Shown: in pieces, positions 1 to 8,590 of the stretch
Position numbering within the stretch: position 1 is the first letter of the stretch
How the letters are laid out: each line of letters opens with the position of its first letter
Source: Lachnospiraceae bacterium
Lineage (GTDB): Bacteria; Bacillota; Clostridia; Lachnospirales; Lachnospiraceae
Direction: 5' to 3'
NCBI GenBank assembly: GCA_015056815.1
Contig: SVFN01000020.1
Location: forward strand, 1-64,000
DNA length: 64,000 nt
Notes under the pieces: generated by a model
What the model was told of the DNA's origin: nothing
Seen by the model: only the letters and a program-made list of their open reading frames with translations
The model's database searches: none
Program-made: the position numbers and the translations under genes

Positions 1-32
1 AAAAATCTGCCATCAGAAGGATCCGATGGCAG
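1..32 (-). terminator. Rho-independent terminator of the first minus-strand gene
   Basis: An 8-bp perfect stem (7-14 pairs with 25-32, CTGCCATC/GATGGCAG) is followed on the minus strand by a T run (complement of 1-5). On the plus strand it is also followed by a T-rich stretch, so it may act in both directions. It sits 94 bases after the stop of the gene at 126-851. Confidence 0.75.
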
Positions 33-125
33 AAAGTTTTTGTTTTTTTAATTGTCTACTTGACGGGGAGCGGTTCATCGCAGCAGGCTTTCATCTCTGC
101 CGTTTCTTATCATGTATTTGTACTT

Positions 126-851
126 TTAATTAAAAGAAGGCATTTCTATAACTTTTTTCAATTCATTTAAAAGCCTTCCACTTATCAAATTATGGCTATT
201 ACAATAATAATAGTTACCTCCCTCTTCAAAAATCGTAGCTACATATATTGAACTCATTTGATCATTATAAATATCATTGTTTTTGGAAATATCAACTTTT
301 AGATAATACGGCTTCATATTAATGAAATCATTTAAATCATAGGAACAAACTCCATATTTCTTTTCCATGCCAATAACTAATTCCTTTGAGCATGGATATA
401 CATTATAATCATCAATTAAAACAAAATCATCATTTCTTTCCAGTATTTCTTTCATTCTATCTTCATTTTCCAACAAATCTGCCCTTGTATAACCATTATA
501 AACTGCCCCCATCGTTTGGATATGTTCTTTCCTTTCATCTTTACCGCCAATTTTATTTAATAAGAAATAATCTAACAATAGAAATGAATGATGGTTCTTT
601 TTTACTTTCGGGTGCATATTCCAAAATTGTATATATCCGTAAACCTCACAATCGTTTGGCTGATATAGTGACACCATGCTATCTTCAAAATATATTGCGT
701 TTTCAAAGCAAATAGGACCATGACTCCAATTATGTTGACTCAGATAATATGCTTTACAATTATCATTACAAAACCTTATGTAGCAGTTTATTGACACAAC
801 TATTATTAATATAATGCTCATTGTAATGCTCATCCACAATTTTTTTTTCAT
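126..851 (-). CDS. Hypothetical membrane-anchored or secreted protein; possible immunity gene
   Basis: I do not recognise this 241-residue protein. It begins with a Lys-rich tip and one hydrophobic segment at about residues 5-25, so it is probably membrane-anchored or exported. The remainder is polar and rich in Tyr, Asn and Asp. It starts 37 bases downstream of the end of an RHS fragment on the same strand. In RHS toxin loci the gene directly behind a tip is usually its immunity gene, so that is the best guess from position alone. Its AT-rich composition, higher than the housekeeping genes further on, fits a horizontally shuffled cassette. Function unproven. Confidence 0.6.
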   Translation of the reverse strand: MKKKLWMSITMSIILIIVVSINCYIRFCNDNCKAYYLSQHNWSHGPICFENAIYFEDSMVSLYQPNDCEVYGYIQFWNMHPKVKKNHHSFLLLDYFLLNKIGGKDERKEHIQTMGAVYNGYTRADLLENEDRMKEILERNDDFVLIDDYNVYPCSKELVIGMEKKYGVCSYDLNDFINMKPYYLKVDISKNNDIYNDQMSSIYVATIFEEGGNYYYCNSHNLISGRLLNELKKVIEMPSFN

Positions 852-888
852 CTTTCATCACCTTATTAATCTTAATTGTGTATTCAAA

Positions 889-1322
889 CTAAAGTAAATC
901 CCAAACCACATCATAAACAAACTTAGCTACTTTATTACTTTCTCCATCATGTTCAAAGTCAATATCTACTGTTTCTTCAAACAATGAAGTGATACCAGGA
1001 AATGTGTAAGTGACTGTTTTGCCATTCGGATAGGTCAGCTTCGTTAAATTGCCAAACTCATCATACGCATAGCCGATGGTATTACCCTTCGCGTCCGTAT
1101 AAGTCTTAACACGGTTCAGTGCGTCATAGGTTCTGGTGATCGTGTTGGCGGATACGCTGCTTTGACTGTTCTCGCTGTCCTCTCCATCCTCTGTGCTTTG
1201 CTCTTTTTCTGAAGCTTTCGGTACTTCGCTGACTGTCAGCACATTTCCGTTCGCATCATAAGTATAGGTGATTATCCCGGCTTCGTCTGTCTGTTTCGTC
1301 ACCCTTCCGGCTTTGTCACACT
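889..1322 (-). pseudogene. Orphan RHS (YD-repeat) fragment with displaced C-terminal tip
   Basis: The readable frame contains YD-repeat units of RHS proteins (TYTYDANGN, TRTYDALNRVKTY, GYAYDEFGNLTKL). Upstream the homology continues for a few codons (CDKAGRV) and then meets an in-frame TAA, so the fragment has no start of its own. After the motif NGKTVTYTF the sequence stops looking like RHS and ends in a short acidic tail of about 35 residues. This is the pattern of an orphan RHS 3' end left behind when a new tip recombines into the main gene. It lies behind the candidate immunity gene at 1432-2343 and in front of the unknown gene at 126-851. Confidence 0.75.
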
Positions 1323-1431
1323 TAGCTTAATGGCATTGCCAATGTGCCCAGTGTACAGACCCGTTTAAGTTTTTACTGACTCCATTTAAATACTGTATAC
1401 CAATAACAGCTGATGAACCTATTGTCATGTC

Positions 1432-2343
1432 TTATGTCTCAAAAAATTTTATAATGAAAGGACTTAGAATTATTAGCATGATACAAGCAATCAAAAAGAT
1501 TATTATTTCCCGCTTAAGAATATCGTTATGATTACTTTCCATATATCTATATTTATTAATTGATTTCCTTCGTTTCTTATAAATATATAATTTAGATTCG
1601 GATTGTTCTTCTTTTATTATTTTATCGAAAAAGAAACAAGGCAAAGCGATAACAATACCTATAAACACAAAAATTATATTTATCAGCTCGATTTTCGCAC
1701 AGATAATCATTAATAAAACGCTCATTCCTCCTATAGCATTGATAATCCATAAAATTCTATATATTGGCTGTATTTTTTTATTGAATATTTTATCATAACC
1801 GTCTATTGTTCGATTCATAATTTCTTCTTTACGCTTATCATCGTTTTGAGCTATCGTTGTTTTCAAAGCATCCGGCAAAAATGAATAACTATCATCTTTT
1901 TGTTTTTTAATAAAAAAAAATATAAAAGAAAAAACAATCACAAATAACCGAATCAGAGCTTCTATTTTTTCCCCTTCGCTAAAAGGCAGCCATTCATTCC
2001 TAACAATAATAAACGGATTTCTTTTATTAACAGCAATTTTTATTTCTTTATATTCTTTTTCTTCCTCAGAAAAAGGGACAAGTCCACCATATTCCTGATT
2101 ATTCTGAAAATATACTACCCTCATAGCATATAAGCAATTAACCGGTTCTTTTGCACCACGTGGTCTTATCTTTAAAATAGGTACAATTTCTTCTTTTTGG
2201 GCACTAATAACATTCCATTTAGCCGGAGATGTTAAAAACAAAAGACACTCTGCTCTGTATATCATACTTACTGTAAAGCTTATTACAATAACTATTAAGA
2301 TTGCTGTCCAAAATATTTTTATCAGTTCTTTAAAAAAGCTCAT
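1432..2343 (-). CDS. Polytopic membrane protein, candidate RHS immunity protein
   Basis: A 303-residue protein with about four hydrophobic segments: an N-terminal one (about 10-30), one near the middle, a closely spaced pair after that, and one at the extreme C-terminus. Soluble regions are Lys/Glu rich. I chose the ATG at 2343 because a GGGAGGG ribosome binding site lies 7 bases upstream; an ATG 11 codons earlier lacks one. The start follows the TAA of the upstream RHS tip after a single base, so the two are likely translationally coupled. That coupling is typical of toxin-tip/immunity pairs, and membrane immunity proteins are common partners of membrane-acting tips. I recognise no named family. 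Confidence 0.6.
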   Translation of the reverse strand: MSFFKELIKIFWTAILIVIVISFTVSMIYRAECLLFLTSPAKWNVISAQKEEIVPILKIRPRGAKEPVNCLYAMRVVYFQNNQEYGGLVPFSEEEKEYKEIKIAVNKRNPFIIVRNEWLPFSEGEKIEALIRLFVIVFSFIFFFIKKQKDDSYSFLPDALKTTIAQNDDKRKEEIMNRTIDGYDKIFNKKIQPIYRILWIINAIGGMSVLLMIICAKIELINIIFVFIGIVIALPCFFFDKIIKEEQSESKLYIYKKRRKSINKYRYMESNHNDILKREIIIFLIACIMLIILSPFIIKFFET

Positions 2344-2344
2344 T

Positions 2345-2986
2345 TTATAGCCCTCCCAAAAAAAGATATGACGCAAAACAAGATACTAAATAATCCACAA
2401 ACTTCATAATCTCTTTCATTGTCTTTGCAGAAACTGTCTCATATTGCCCATTTATAAGATGCAAATTACCTGTATAAGCTTCATACTGTCCTAATTTGCC
2501 AAATACTATACTTGCTAATAATGTTCCCAAATCTATCGAGAGTTTTTTTTAAGAGCTTCTTTATCATCTTTTGTTCCAATTATATCTACTATATCCAATA
2601 TCACATTTGCAATACTCAGTATCTTCGCTGCATCTGACAATTTATCAGCAATTTTAGCTAATCCAATATTACCTGTACATAAAAACAACACCGAAAGACC
2701 TTGTATCGTTAATGAAATTAGTGGAACCCAATCATGAATAGTGTTCATCCACTTATGAATCTTGCTGGTATCCTCAGGTTGTAACCCAAAAGGATCCAAA
2801 TAACTGATTGGATTCCCTTCCACATACGCATCCGGTTCAGACTCTTGCTACTGTCTATGCTTCCGGTCAAAATATCCTGATTGATAAAGCGTTTGATGTC
2901 GATATTGTAGTAGCGAGCGCGGCTTGCGAAAAGGCAGTCAGACTTAGACTCACAGACAGTATTATACCCAAAATCCTTTTTTGCAT
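2345..2986 (-). pseudogene. Collapsed RHS gene: signal peptide, core end and tip in three frames
   Basis: Three pieces of one RHS gene are fused. First, a promoter and a GAGAGG site precede an ATG at 2986 that opens a 39-codon frame with a clear signal peptide (MQKRILGIIL..., cleavage expected after ALA). Second, in another frame, from about 2930 the RHS core end begins at RARYYN and runs through INQDILTG. Third, a missing base near 2831-2835 moves the core into a frame that reads EGNPISYLDPFGL, the classic RHS core terminus. The tip after DPFGL has hydrophobic stretches and shifts frame again at an A8 run (T8 at 2543-2550 on the plus strand); with nine A it would read on to the TAA at 2345. 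The body of the RHS protein is missing. The locus looks like an internal deletion that kept the promoter and the tip/immunity end. One or both frameshifts could be sequencing errors; the large deletion cannot. Confidence 0.75.
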
Positions 2987-3058
2987 AAATTCCTCTCGAT
3001 CTTTCCATTTAATGATGTCAGATTTAAAACACGAAATTTTTCGCATTTCCCATTCATA

Positions 3059-3087
3059 AATCTAGCATACTGTGATACATCCGTCAA
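3059..3087 (-). promoter_or_regulatory. Promoter of the collapsed RHS locus
   Basis: On the minus strand a -35 TTGACG (3082-3087) and a -10 TAGATT (3059-3064) are separated by exactly 17 bases. The expected start lies about 65 bases before the signal-peptide ATG at 2986. It suggests the remnant tip/immunity region may still be transcribed. Confidence 0.6.
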
Positions 3088-3241
3088 CCAAAAATATTTT
3101 TAAGTTTCCGGTTTTCACTTATTTATTCATACATTTTGGCGTTTTAGATATAAATCATTCTCCGAAAACGTTTCAGTTTCCATAGAACAATCCTATCGCT
3201 TTAACCGGACGATTCCATCAGGATACCACTCAGATCGCAAT
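3088..3241. other. Intergenic stretch between RHS locus and Ca2+ ATPase
   Basis: Apart from the RHS promoter on its left and the ATPase terminator on its right, I see no gene, RNA or clear repeat here. Confidence 0.5.
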
Positions 3242-3270
3242 AAAAAAAGAGCCGTTCCATACGGAACAGC
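3242..3270 (-). terminator. Terminator of the Ca2+ ATPase gene
   Basis: A hairpin (3251-3258 with 3263-3270, one mismatch, loop ATAC) is followed on the minus strand by seven T (complement of 3242-3248). It lies 87 bases beyond the ATPase stop. Confidence 0.8.
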
Positions 3271-3356
3271 CCTTCGTATTCTATAATTTGATTCGCATAC
3301 TGATAATCGCCACAGCTGTGATTCCGACTGTATATACAATAATATCTAGAACGCTT

Positions 3357-5987
3357 TTATTTGGAAACGATCGCCTTCCGGATCAGATCGACCGGAATGA
3401 TCAAAAGTGCGAGCGCCATGGAAACCAGTAAAGCAGGGATATTTAAGGTCGTAGTTCCAAATACTTTGCCTCCGATCTCAATGATCACAGTCTGTAGAAT
3501 GAAGATCGATCCCATGACTCTGATAAAGTTCTTGTTCTCTCCGATATGCTCAAACAGATTGAAACGTTCTGAACGGGTATTCAGGCTATTGAAAATGATT
3601 GAATAGATAAAGAACGCAAACATAAAGGTCTTCTTATAGAGCTCTGCATCCACGCCGTCCGGTGTGACCATGTCGGTGATACCGGCAATGTTTTCCAGGA
3701 TCAGAATAGATCCCAGCGTGATAAATACGGAGCTTGTCCCGATCGCCGACTTGATATAGGCCGTCAGGATATTGTCTGTTCTCTTAGCCGGCATATCATT
3801 CATATAACGGTCTAAGATCGGTTCACCACCGAATGCCATCGCAGCCAGCGTATCCATGATCAGATTGATCCAAAGGATCTGTACGATCGAGAACGGCTCT
3901 GTCCATCCGAGTACCGGAGCAATGATATTCATAAGCAACGTACTTATATTTACAGTAAGCTGGAAGATCAAAAACTTACCGACTGACTTCGCCATGGTAC
4001 GACTGTTCAATACACAGTCCTTAATAGACGTCAGAGAGTTGTTCAAGATCACGACATCACCGGCCTCCTGTGCTACAGCAGTACCATCACCCATCGCAAA
4101 ACCGATATCTGCCTGTTTTAATGCCGGAGCATCGTTGACACCATCACCCGTCATACCGCAGACATTGTCAAGCTGCTGCGAAATGGAAACCAGGCGCTTC
4201 TTGTCCAAAGGCTTCGCCCTGCTTACCACACGAAGATCCGGGAGTTCTTTTTTGAGTTCTTCATCCGATAATGCTTCCAGCTGTTCATGTGTCAGAACAA
4301 TGTCTTTGCTTTCATCCGTTAAAATGCCGGCTTCTTTTGCGATCGCTGTAGCGGTCTCCTCGGCATCTCCGGTCACCATGACCACCTGAATACCGGCACG
4401 GTTTAAGATCTCTACTGTCTCGATCGCATCGGTACGGACATTGTCACGCAAACATAAAACAGCCATGAGTATCGTCTGATCATTCTGTATTTTGGCTACT
4501 GAGAGAAGCTTCATGGTTCTCTTAGCCTGCTCATGCATCTGCTTTTCCACTTCTTCTTTATCCATGCTGAAGAATTCTTTTATGGTACCATCCGGAAGCA
4601 TATAGTGGGTAACCTGCCCTAAAATGTTTTCGGTCGCACCCTTCCAGTAAACGGTACCGTCTTTTAAAGAAACAGTCGCACATTTTTTCTCGGAATCAAA
4701 TCCGTTTATCTCGGCTACTTTATCATGGAATCCATCATTCCCGGTATAGCCTGTCCCAATGGCATAAGCCAAAAGAGCACGATCCATATTGTTGCTTCCG
4801 ATCGGCTTTCCCTCTGAAGAGATCTTGGAAAGATTGTTTAACGTGATCGCCTCGATAAAGTCCTGATTGTTGATATCCTTTGTGATCTTGCCATCACCCG
4901 TAATAAACTCTACCAAAGAAAGATTTCCCTCTGTAATGGTACCTGTCTTGTCACTGAACAATACGTTCATATATGCGGAATCCGAGAAAGCCGCTTTGTG
5001 GCTGACCAGAATATTTTTCTTATACATAGATTCCGTATTCATGGACTGTACCAGGCTGTTCATCATGGGAAGTCCTTCCGGCACTGCCATAATAACGATA
5101 GATGCCATCAGCATGACCGCTTCTGCGATCAAAAGCAATACAAATACAGGTGTAACTGCCTGATCTGTCCGGACGATCGTAAGGATCACCTGTAAAACAC
5201 CTGCAATCGCAGCCGCCGAAACGCCCAATTTACCGATGCCGGCCGCAACCGCTTCCAGTTTGAGGCTGGAAGTATCCTGACGTTCCTCCTCCTCATCATC
5301 CGTCAAAGCCTTATTGATCTTACCGAGCTCGGATTCATCACCGATCACAGTCGCAACCATATATGCTTCTCCGCTGGTAACGACAGAACCCATAAACACT
5401 TTGTATTGAGAAGCATAATCTGTACTCTCTGCTTCTTCCATCGTATCCGCCGCCGTTTTGGATTCGTCTCTTGACTCACCGTTTAAAGCAGCCTGAGAAA
5501 CCTTTACATTTCCATCAAAAAGCAGGCCATCAACCGGAACTTTATCTCCGGCCTGGATCAAAACGGTATCACCCTTTACGATCTCACTGGTAAGGATGTT
5601 GACCAGCTTGCCATTTCGCATTACTTTCGCAAAAGTTTTATTATATTCTTCCTGTAAAGCCTCGCTTCTGGAACTGTTCCGGTATTCGGACAGGGTGGAA
5701 AAGCCTGTCGCAAGTGCAATAGCCAGGATAATACTGATGATCTCGATCACATCATTACCACCACCCATTGCCGGGAAAATAACGCCCAGAACCGCAAGCA
5801 CGATTTTCAACACTAACGCTGCACAAAGCACTTTGATCCAGATATCGTCAAATGCACCGAGAAACATGGACCATAAGGATTCCGGTTCTTTTTTTGCCAG
5901 TTCATTTGTACCGTATTTCTGTTTACTTTCATTTGCCTGAGCCTCTGAAAGTCCCTTCATCAGCTCTTTCTTTTTCATATCGTTCAC
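3357..5987 (-). CDS. P-type (P2-type) calcium-transporting ATPase
   Basis: An 876-residue cation pump predicted to export Ca2+ from the cytoplasm using ATP. Visible landmarks are the N-terminal cation-ATPase segment, actuator motif NGES (about 169-172), transmembrane motif PEGLP (about 303-307) that contributes ion ligands in Ca2+ pumps, phosphorylation motif DKTGTITEG with the acceptor Asp near 346, the hinge GDGVNDAPALKQADIG, and a C-terminal bundle of hydrophobic helices. Length and motifs match the SERCA/PMCA-like bacterial group. A GTG at 5987 lies 8 bases after AGGAGG and is preferred over an ATG 9 bases further in and over the longer upstream frame. The gene lies about 150 bases downstream of two Ca2+-binding TerD genes on the same strand. 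The exact ion is inferred. Confidence 0.9.
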   Translation of the reverse strand: MNDMKKKELMKGLSEAQANESKQKYGTNELAKKEPESLWSMFLGAFDDIWIKVLCAALVLKIVLAVLGVIFPAMGGGNDVIEIISIILAIALATGFSTLSEYRNSSRSEALQEEYNKTFAKVMRNGKLVNILTSEIVKGDTVLIQAGDKVPVDGLLFDGNVKVSQAALNGESRDESKTAADTMEEAESTDYASQYKVFMGSVVTSGEAYMVATVIGDESELGKINKALTDDEEEERQDTSSLKLEAVAAGIGKLGVSAAAIAGVLQVILTIVRTDQAVTPVFVLLLIAEAVMLMASIVIMAVPEGLPMMNSLVQSMNTESMYKKNILVSHKAAFSDSAYMNVLFSDKTGTITEGNLSLVEFITGDGKITKDINNQDFIEAITLNNLSKISSEGKPIGSNNMDRALLAYAIGTGYTGNDGFHDKVAEINGFDSEKKCATVSLKDGTVYWKGATENILGQVTHYMLPDGTIKEFFSMDKEEVEKQMHEQAKRTMKLLSVAKIQNDQTILMAVLCLRDNVRTDAIETVEILNRAGIQVVMVTGDAEETATAIAKEAGILTDESKDIVLTHEQLEALSDEELKKELPDLRVVSRAKPLDKKRLVSISQQLDNVCGMTGDGVNDAPALKQADIGFAMGDGTAVAQEAGDVVILNNSLTSIKDCVLNSRTMAKSVGKFLIFQLTVNISTLLMNIIAPVLGWTEPFSIVQILWINLIMDTLAAMAFGGEPILDRYMNDMPAKRTDNILTAYIKSAIGTSSVFITLGSILILENIAGITDMVTPDGVDAELYKKTFMFAFFIYSIIFNSLNTRSERFNLFEHIGENKNFIRVMGSIFILQTVIIEIGGKVFGTTTLNIPALLVSMALALLIIPVDLIRKAIVSK

Positions 5988-6136
5988 GCAAACGACCTCC
6001 TCTGTTTTACTAACCACACACCATGATAAGAGTGCGCAGCATCGTGTGCCACGCACTCAGGATAGCAGATATATTTTCAGACACAAAATTGATCTGAAAC
6101 TCCTTATTACCCTTTCCGGCAACAGTGAGTCAACAA

Positions 6137-6730
6137 TTACTGAAATCTTCTGCAGAGTTCGCCAAGACCGGGATCATTCGTTCCCTGACCGACTGCATTG
6201 AATTTCCATTCTCCATTATGTCTGTATACTTCTCCGAAGATCATGGCTGTCATGCCGGAGTAATCCTCAGACAAGTTGTATTTGCACATCTCATTGTTAT
6301 TTCTGGCATCTACCAGACGGATGAACGCGTTGCGGATCATACCAAAATGCTGTTTTCTCTGTACACAGCCATAAATATTGACAACGATCACGATGCGGTC
6401 ATATTCCTGAGGAACCGCAGACAGATCGATCATGATCTGCTCATCATCGCCCTCTCCCGCACCTGTCAGATTATCACCCATATGCTGTACGGTACCGGAT
6501 CTGTGTGTCAGATTACCGAAATAGACCAGATCCACCTTGGGATCGATCAGTTTCCCGTTTTTCAACAGGATCGCAGAAGCATCACAATCGATCGGCTGCG
6601 GCTTGGGTGCAAAGAATCCTGCTTTTTTCTGCTCTACTTCATCCCATCCAAGTCCGACAACGATCTTTGCCAGTCCGGCATTGTCTTTTGAAAGACTTAC
6701 TTTCTGTCCTTTTTGCAAACTTATTGACAT
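6137..6730 (-). CDS. TerD-family protein with altered Ca2+ motif
   Basis: A 197-residue member of the TerD family (beta-sandwich, Ca2+-binding stress proteins; B. subtilis YceC/D/E are relatives). It opens with the family signature SISLQKGQKVSLSK and keeps the second acidic motif GDNLTGAGEGDDEQI. The first motif is changed: its neighbour has DFDLDAAAF, here it reads IDCDASAIL after a short insertion rich in Lys and Pro. One Ca2+ ligand set may therefore differ. The start has TAGGAGG in front. It is the last ter gene before the Ca2+ ATPase. A tellurite-resistance role should not be assumed from the family name; such modules are broader stress systems. Confidence 0.9.
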   Translation of the reverse strand: MSISLQKGQKVSLSKDNAGLAKIVVGLGWDEVEQKKAGFFAPKPQPIDCDASAILLKNGKLIDPKVDLVYFGNLTHRSGTVQHMGDNLTGAGEGDDEQIMIDLSAVPQEYDRIVIVVNIYGCVQRKQHFGMIRNAFIRLVDARNNNEMCKYNLSEDYSGMTAMIFGEVYRHNGEWKFNAVGQGTNDPGLGELCRRFQ

Positions 6731-6746
6731 GTTATCCTCCTAAACA

Positions 6747-6781
6747 TACCTGTTCAGAATGAAAGCCGTTCTGAACAGGTA
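6747..6781. promoter_or_regulatory. 13-bp perfect inverted repeat between the two terD genes
   Basis: The arms 6747-6759 and 6769-6781 (TACCTGTTCAGAA and its complement) are perfect, with a 9-base loop. It lies between the stop of the upstream terD and the TAGGAGG site of the next one, with no T run. It is more likely an mRNA processing or stability element than a terminator; an operator is also possible. Confidence 0.55.
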
Positions 6782-6797
6782 TTAACTGATTCTTATT

Positions 6798-7379
6798 TTA
6801 TGCTACATCGATTCCAAAATGACCGCAAAGTGCAGCAAGTCCGCCCTGGAATCCGCTTCCGATGGCATTAAACTTCCACTCGCCGTTATGTTTATACAAT
6901 TCACCGACTACAACAGCTGTCTCAATAGAGAAGTCCTCGCCCAGATCATAACGGATCAGTTCTGTATTGTTCGAACTGTCAACGATACGGATAAAGGAAT
7001 TGGAAACCTGACCAAAGTTCTGATTTCTCTGATCTGCTTCATAAATGGTAACGGTAAAAGCAATTTTTTCAATATTGGCAGGAATTTTGCTCAGATCGAT
7101 CATGATCTGCTCATCATCTCCGTCTCCTGATCCGGTAAGATTATCTCCCAGATGCTCCACCGCTTCACTTGCATGTTTCAGATTGCCGTAGAAGATGAAC
7201 TCTTTGTCTGACGGACATTTGCCGTCAGCACCCAGCATAAACGCTGCTGCGTCGAGGTCAAAATCCACTCCGGAATCAAATGCATTCACATCCCAGCCAA
7301 GACCTACCATGATGTTCTTAAGCCCCGGATTCCCCTTTGTTAAATCTACTTTCTGTCCTTTTGATAAACTGATTGGCAT
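6798..7379 (-). CDS. TerD-family Ca2+-binding stress protein
   Basis: A 193-residue canonical TerD protein. It has the start signature [15 protein letters not shown], the intact first Ca2+ motif [12 protein letters not shown], and the second motif [19 protein letters not shown]. The C-terminal [16 protein letters not shown] is also typical. It is cytosolic, with no signal peptide. It is followed 67 bases later by its paralogue, from which it differs mainly around the first acidic motif, and preceded by the telA-like gene. AGGAGGG lies ahead of the ATG. In this family Ca2+ binding is established; the downstream signalling role is not. Confidence 0.93.
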   Translation of the reverse strand: MPISLSKGQKVDLTKGNPGLKNIMVGLGWDVNAFDSGVDFDLDAAAFMLGADGKCPSDKEFIFYGNLKHASEAVEHLGDNLTGSGDGDDEQIMIDLSKIPANIEKIAFTVTIYEADQRNQNFGQVSNSFIRIVDSSNNTELIRYDLGEDFSIETAVVVGELYKHNGEWKFNAIGSGFQGGLAALCGHFGIDVA

Positions 7380-7440
7380 AATAAATACCCTCCTTTTAAT
7401 ATATAGTAAGGCTCAAAAAGCCCCCCGTACAAAACTTTTA

Positions 7441-8586
7441 TCAATATCTGCCGGGCATATGATATCTCGCATCGAAATCCTGTTTAATGGATTCCAGTTT
7501 TGCCCGGTCGTGATTTCTTTTCTTATCAGCATCACTTCGTATACGTTTTGTCTCATCAATGCCGTTTACGATCGTCTTCCAGGTATCTTCCAGGGTCTCG
7601 ATCTGTACAGAACCGCCGTTTGTAAGTCTCTCCGCAAGTCTGGCATTCTCGGCAGCAGTCTTAGCATTTTTGTGCAGCATTTCATTTGTTTTTTTATCAA
7701 GCTCCGCAAGAGACTGTGCCTGTAGCCGTTGTCTCTTTAAGAGAATCGCCTGTGCAAGCGCCTGCTTAAATACCGGAAGTGTAACGATAAACGCAGAATC
7801 GATCTTTCGCATCAGGTTATAATTATTGTATTCCATCATCCGTATCATCGGAATGGACTGCATGGCAACAACCTCTGCGAGTTTCAGATCCTGAGTCCTT
7901 TGCTCCATCAGATTTTTCGCATGCTTTAAGGTTGTCAGTTCAAACTGTATGGACTGATCCTTCGTAAGCTCTAAATCTGCCTCTTTTTGGGCGATATAAG
8001 CATCTATTTCACGACAGGCCTGTTCTCCGGCCAGAATATATTTTACCAGATCATGATAGTATTTTACATTGGCATCAAACAGTTGCTCCAGCTTGCGGTT
8101 GGACCGTTTGATCTCTTCTTCATATCTTCTGAGACTTACATAGACTTTATCTACTTCGTCTCCCATAGTATGATATTTCTCCACAATCTTATCCATGCGT
8201 TTCTTCATTGTCCCGAAGATCCTGTCAAAAAAGCGGTTGCTTTCTTTGATCTCGTCCATATCAAATTTACTCATGATCTTCGTAAGCGCATCAAACAGTT
8301 CTTCACTGTCATCCATCTGCGACATGCTGACACTTTGCAGTATGCTGTCGGAGGATCTGGAGATTTCTCTGGCTGCGCCGGCTCCGAAATTTACGATCGT
8401 AGACATATCATCGAGTACGATCGTACTCACGAGACGATCCACTTCCTCAGAACCGGTGAGTGTGGTATTCATCTGTGCCCTATCAGCTTCGATATCATAC
8501 GGTAATACCTCTTCATCCGGTACAGATGCCGGCTGTAAAGTCAGTTCTACAGACGGTGCCTGTGGACTGCCAAACTCAAGTCCCAT
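7441..8586 (-). CDS. TelA/YceH family (toxic anion resistance) protein
   Basis: A 381-residue protein of the TelA family, largely helical, with long charged heptad-like stretches from about residue 100 to the end that predict coiled coil. Family marks visible are the N-terminal acidic linker, the SIPMIRMMEYNNYNLMRKID block, and the C-terminal ETLEDTWKTIVNGIDET block. Members are cytosolic and occur beside TerD and YceG genes (B. subtilis yceH). I chose the ATG at 8586, 8 bases after GGAAGGAG; an upstream in-frame ATG would overlap the preceding gene. It begins 4 bases after the stop of the YceG-like gene, so the two are one transcript. The biochemical function of the family is not settled. 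Confidence 0.88.
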   Translation of the reverse strand: MGLEFGSPQAPSVELTLQPASVPDEEVLPYDIEADRAQMNTTLTGSEEVDRLVSTIVLDDMSTIVNFGAGAAREISRSSDSILQSVSMSQMDDSEELFDALTKIMSKFDMDEIKESNRFFDRIFGTMKKRMDKIVEKYHTMGDEVDKVYVSLRRYEEEIKRSNRKLEQLFDANVKYYHDLVKYILAGEQACREIDAYIAQKEADLELTKDQSIQFELTTLKHAKNLMEQRTQDLKLAEVVAMQSIPMIRMMEYNNYNLMRKIDSAFIVTLPVFKQALAQAILLKRQRLQAQSLAELDKKTNEMLHKNAKTAAENARLAERLTNGGSVQIETLEDTWKTIVNGIDETKRIRSDADKKRNHDRAKLESIKQDFDARYHMPGRY

Positions 8587-8590
8587 GTCA

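Noticed and set aside
386-715. 109-codon plus-strand frame opposite the first gene
   Set aside because: Composition is that of a shadow frame; the minus-strand frame has a start, a membrane segment and a downstream terminator.
2808-3059. 83-codon plus-strand frame over the RHS remnant
   Set aside because: It lies opposite clear RHS core coding sequence and a signal peptide on the minus strand.
6137-8586. Calling the ter genes a tellurite resistance operon
   Set aside because: TerB and TerC are not in the window, and TerD/TelA modules have broader stress roles; the phenotype cannot be inferred.
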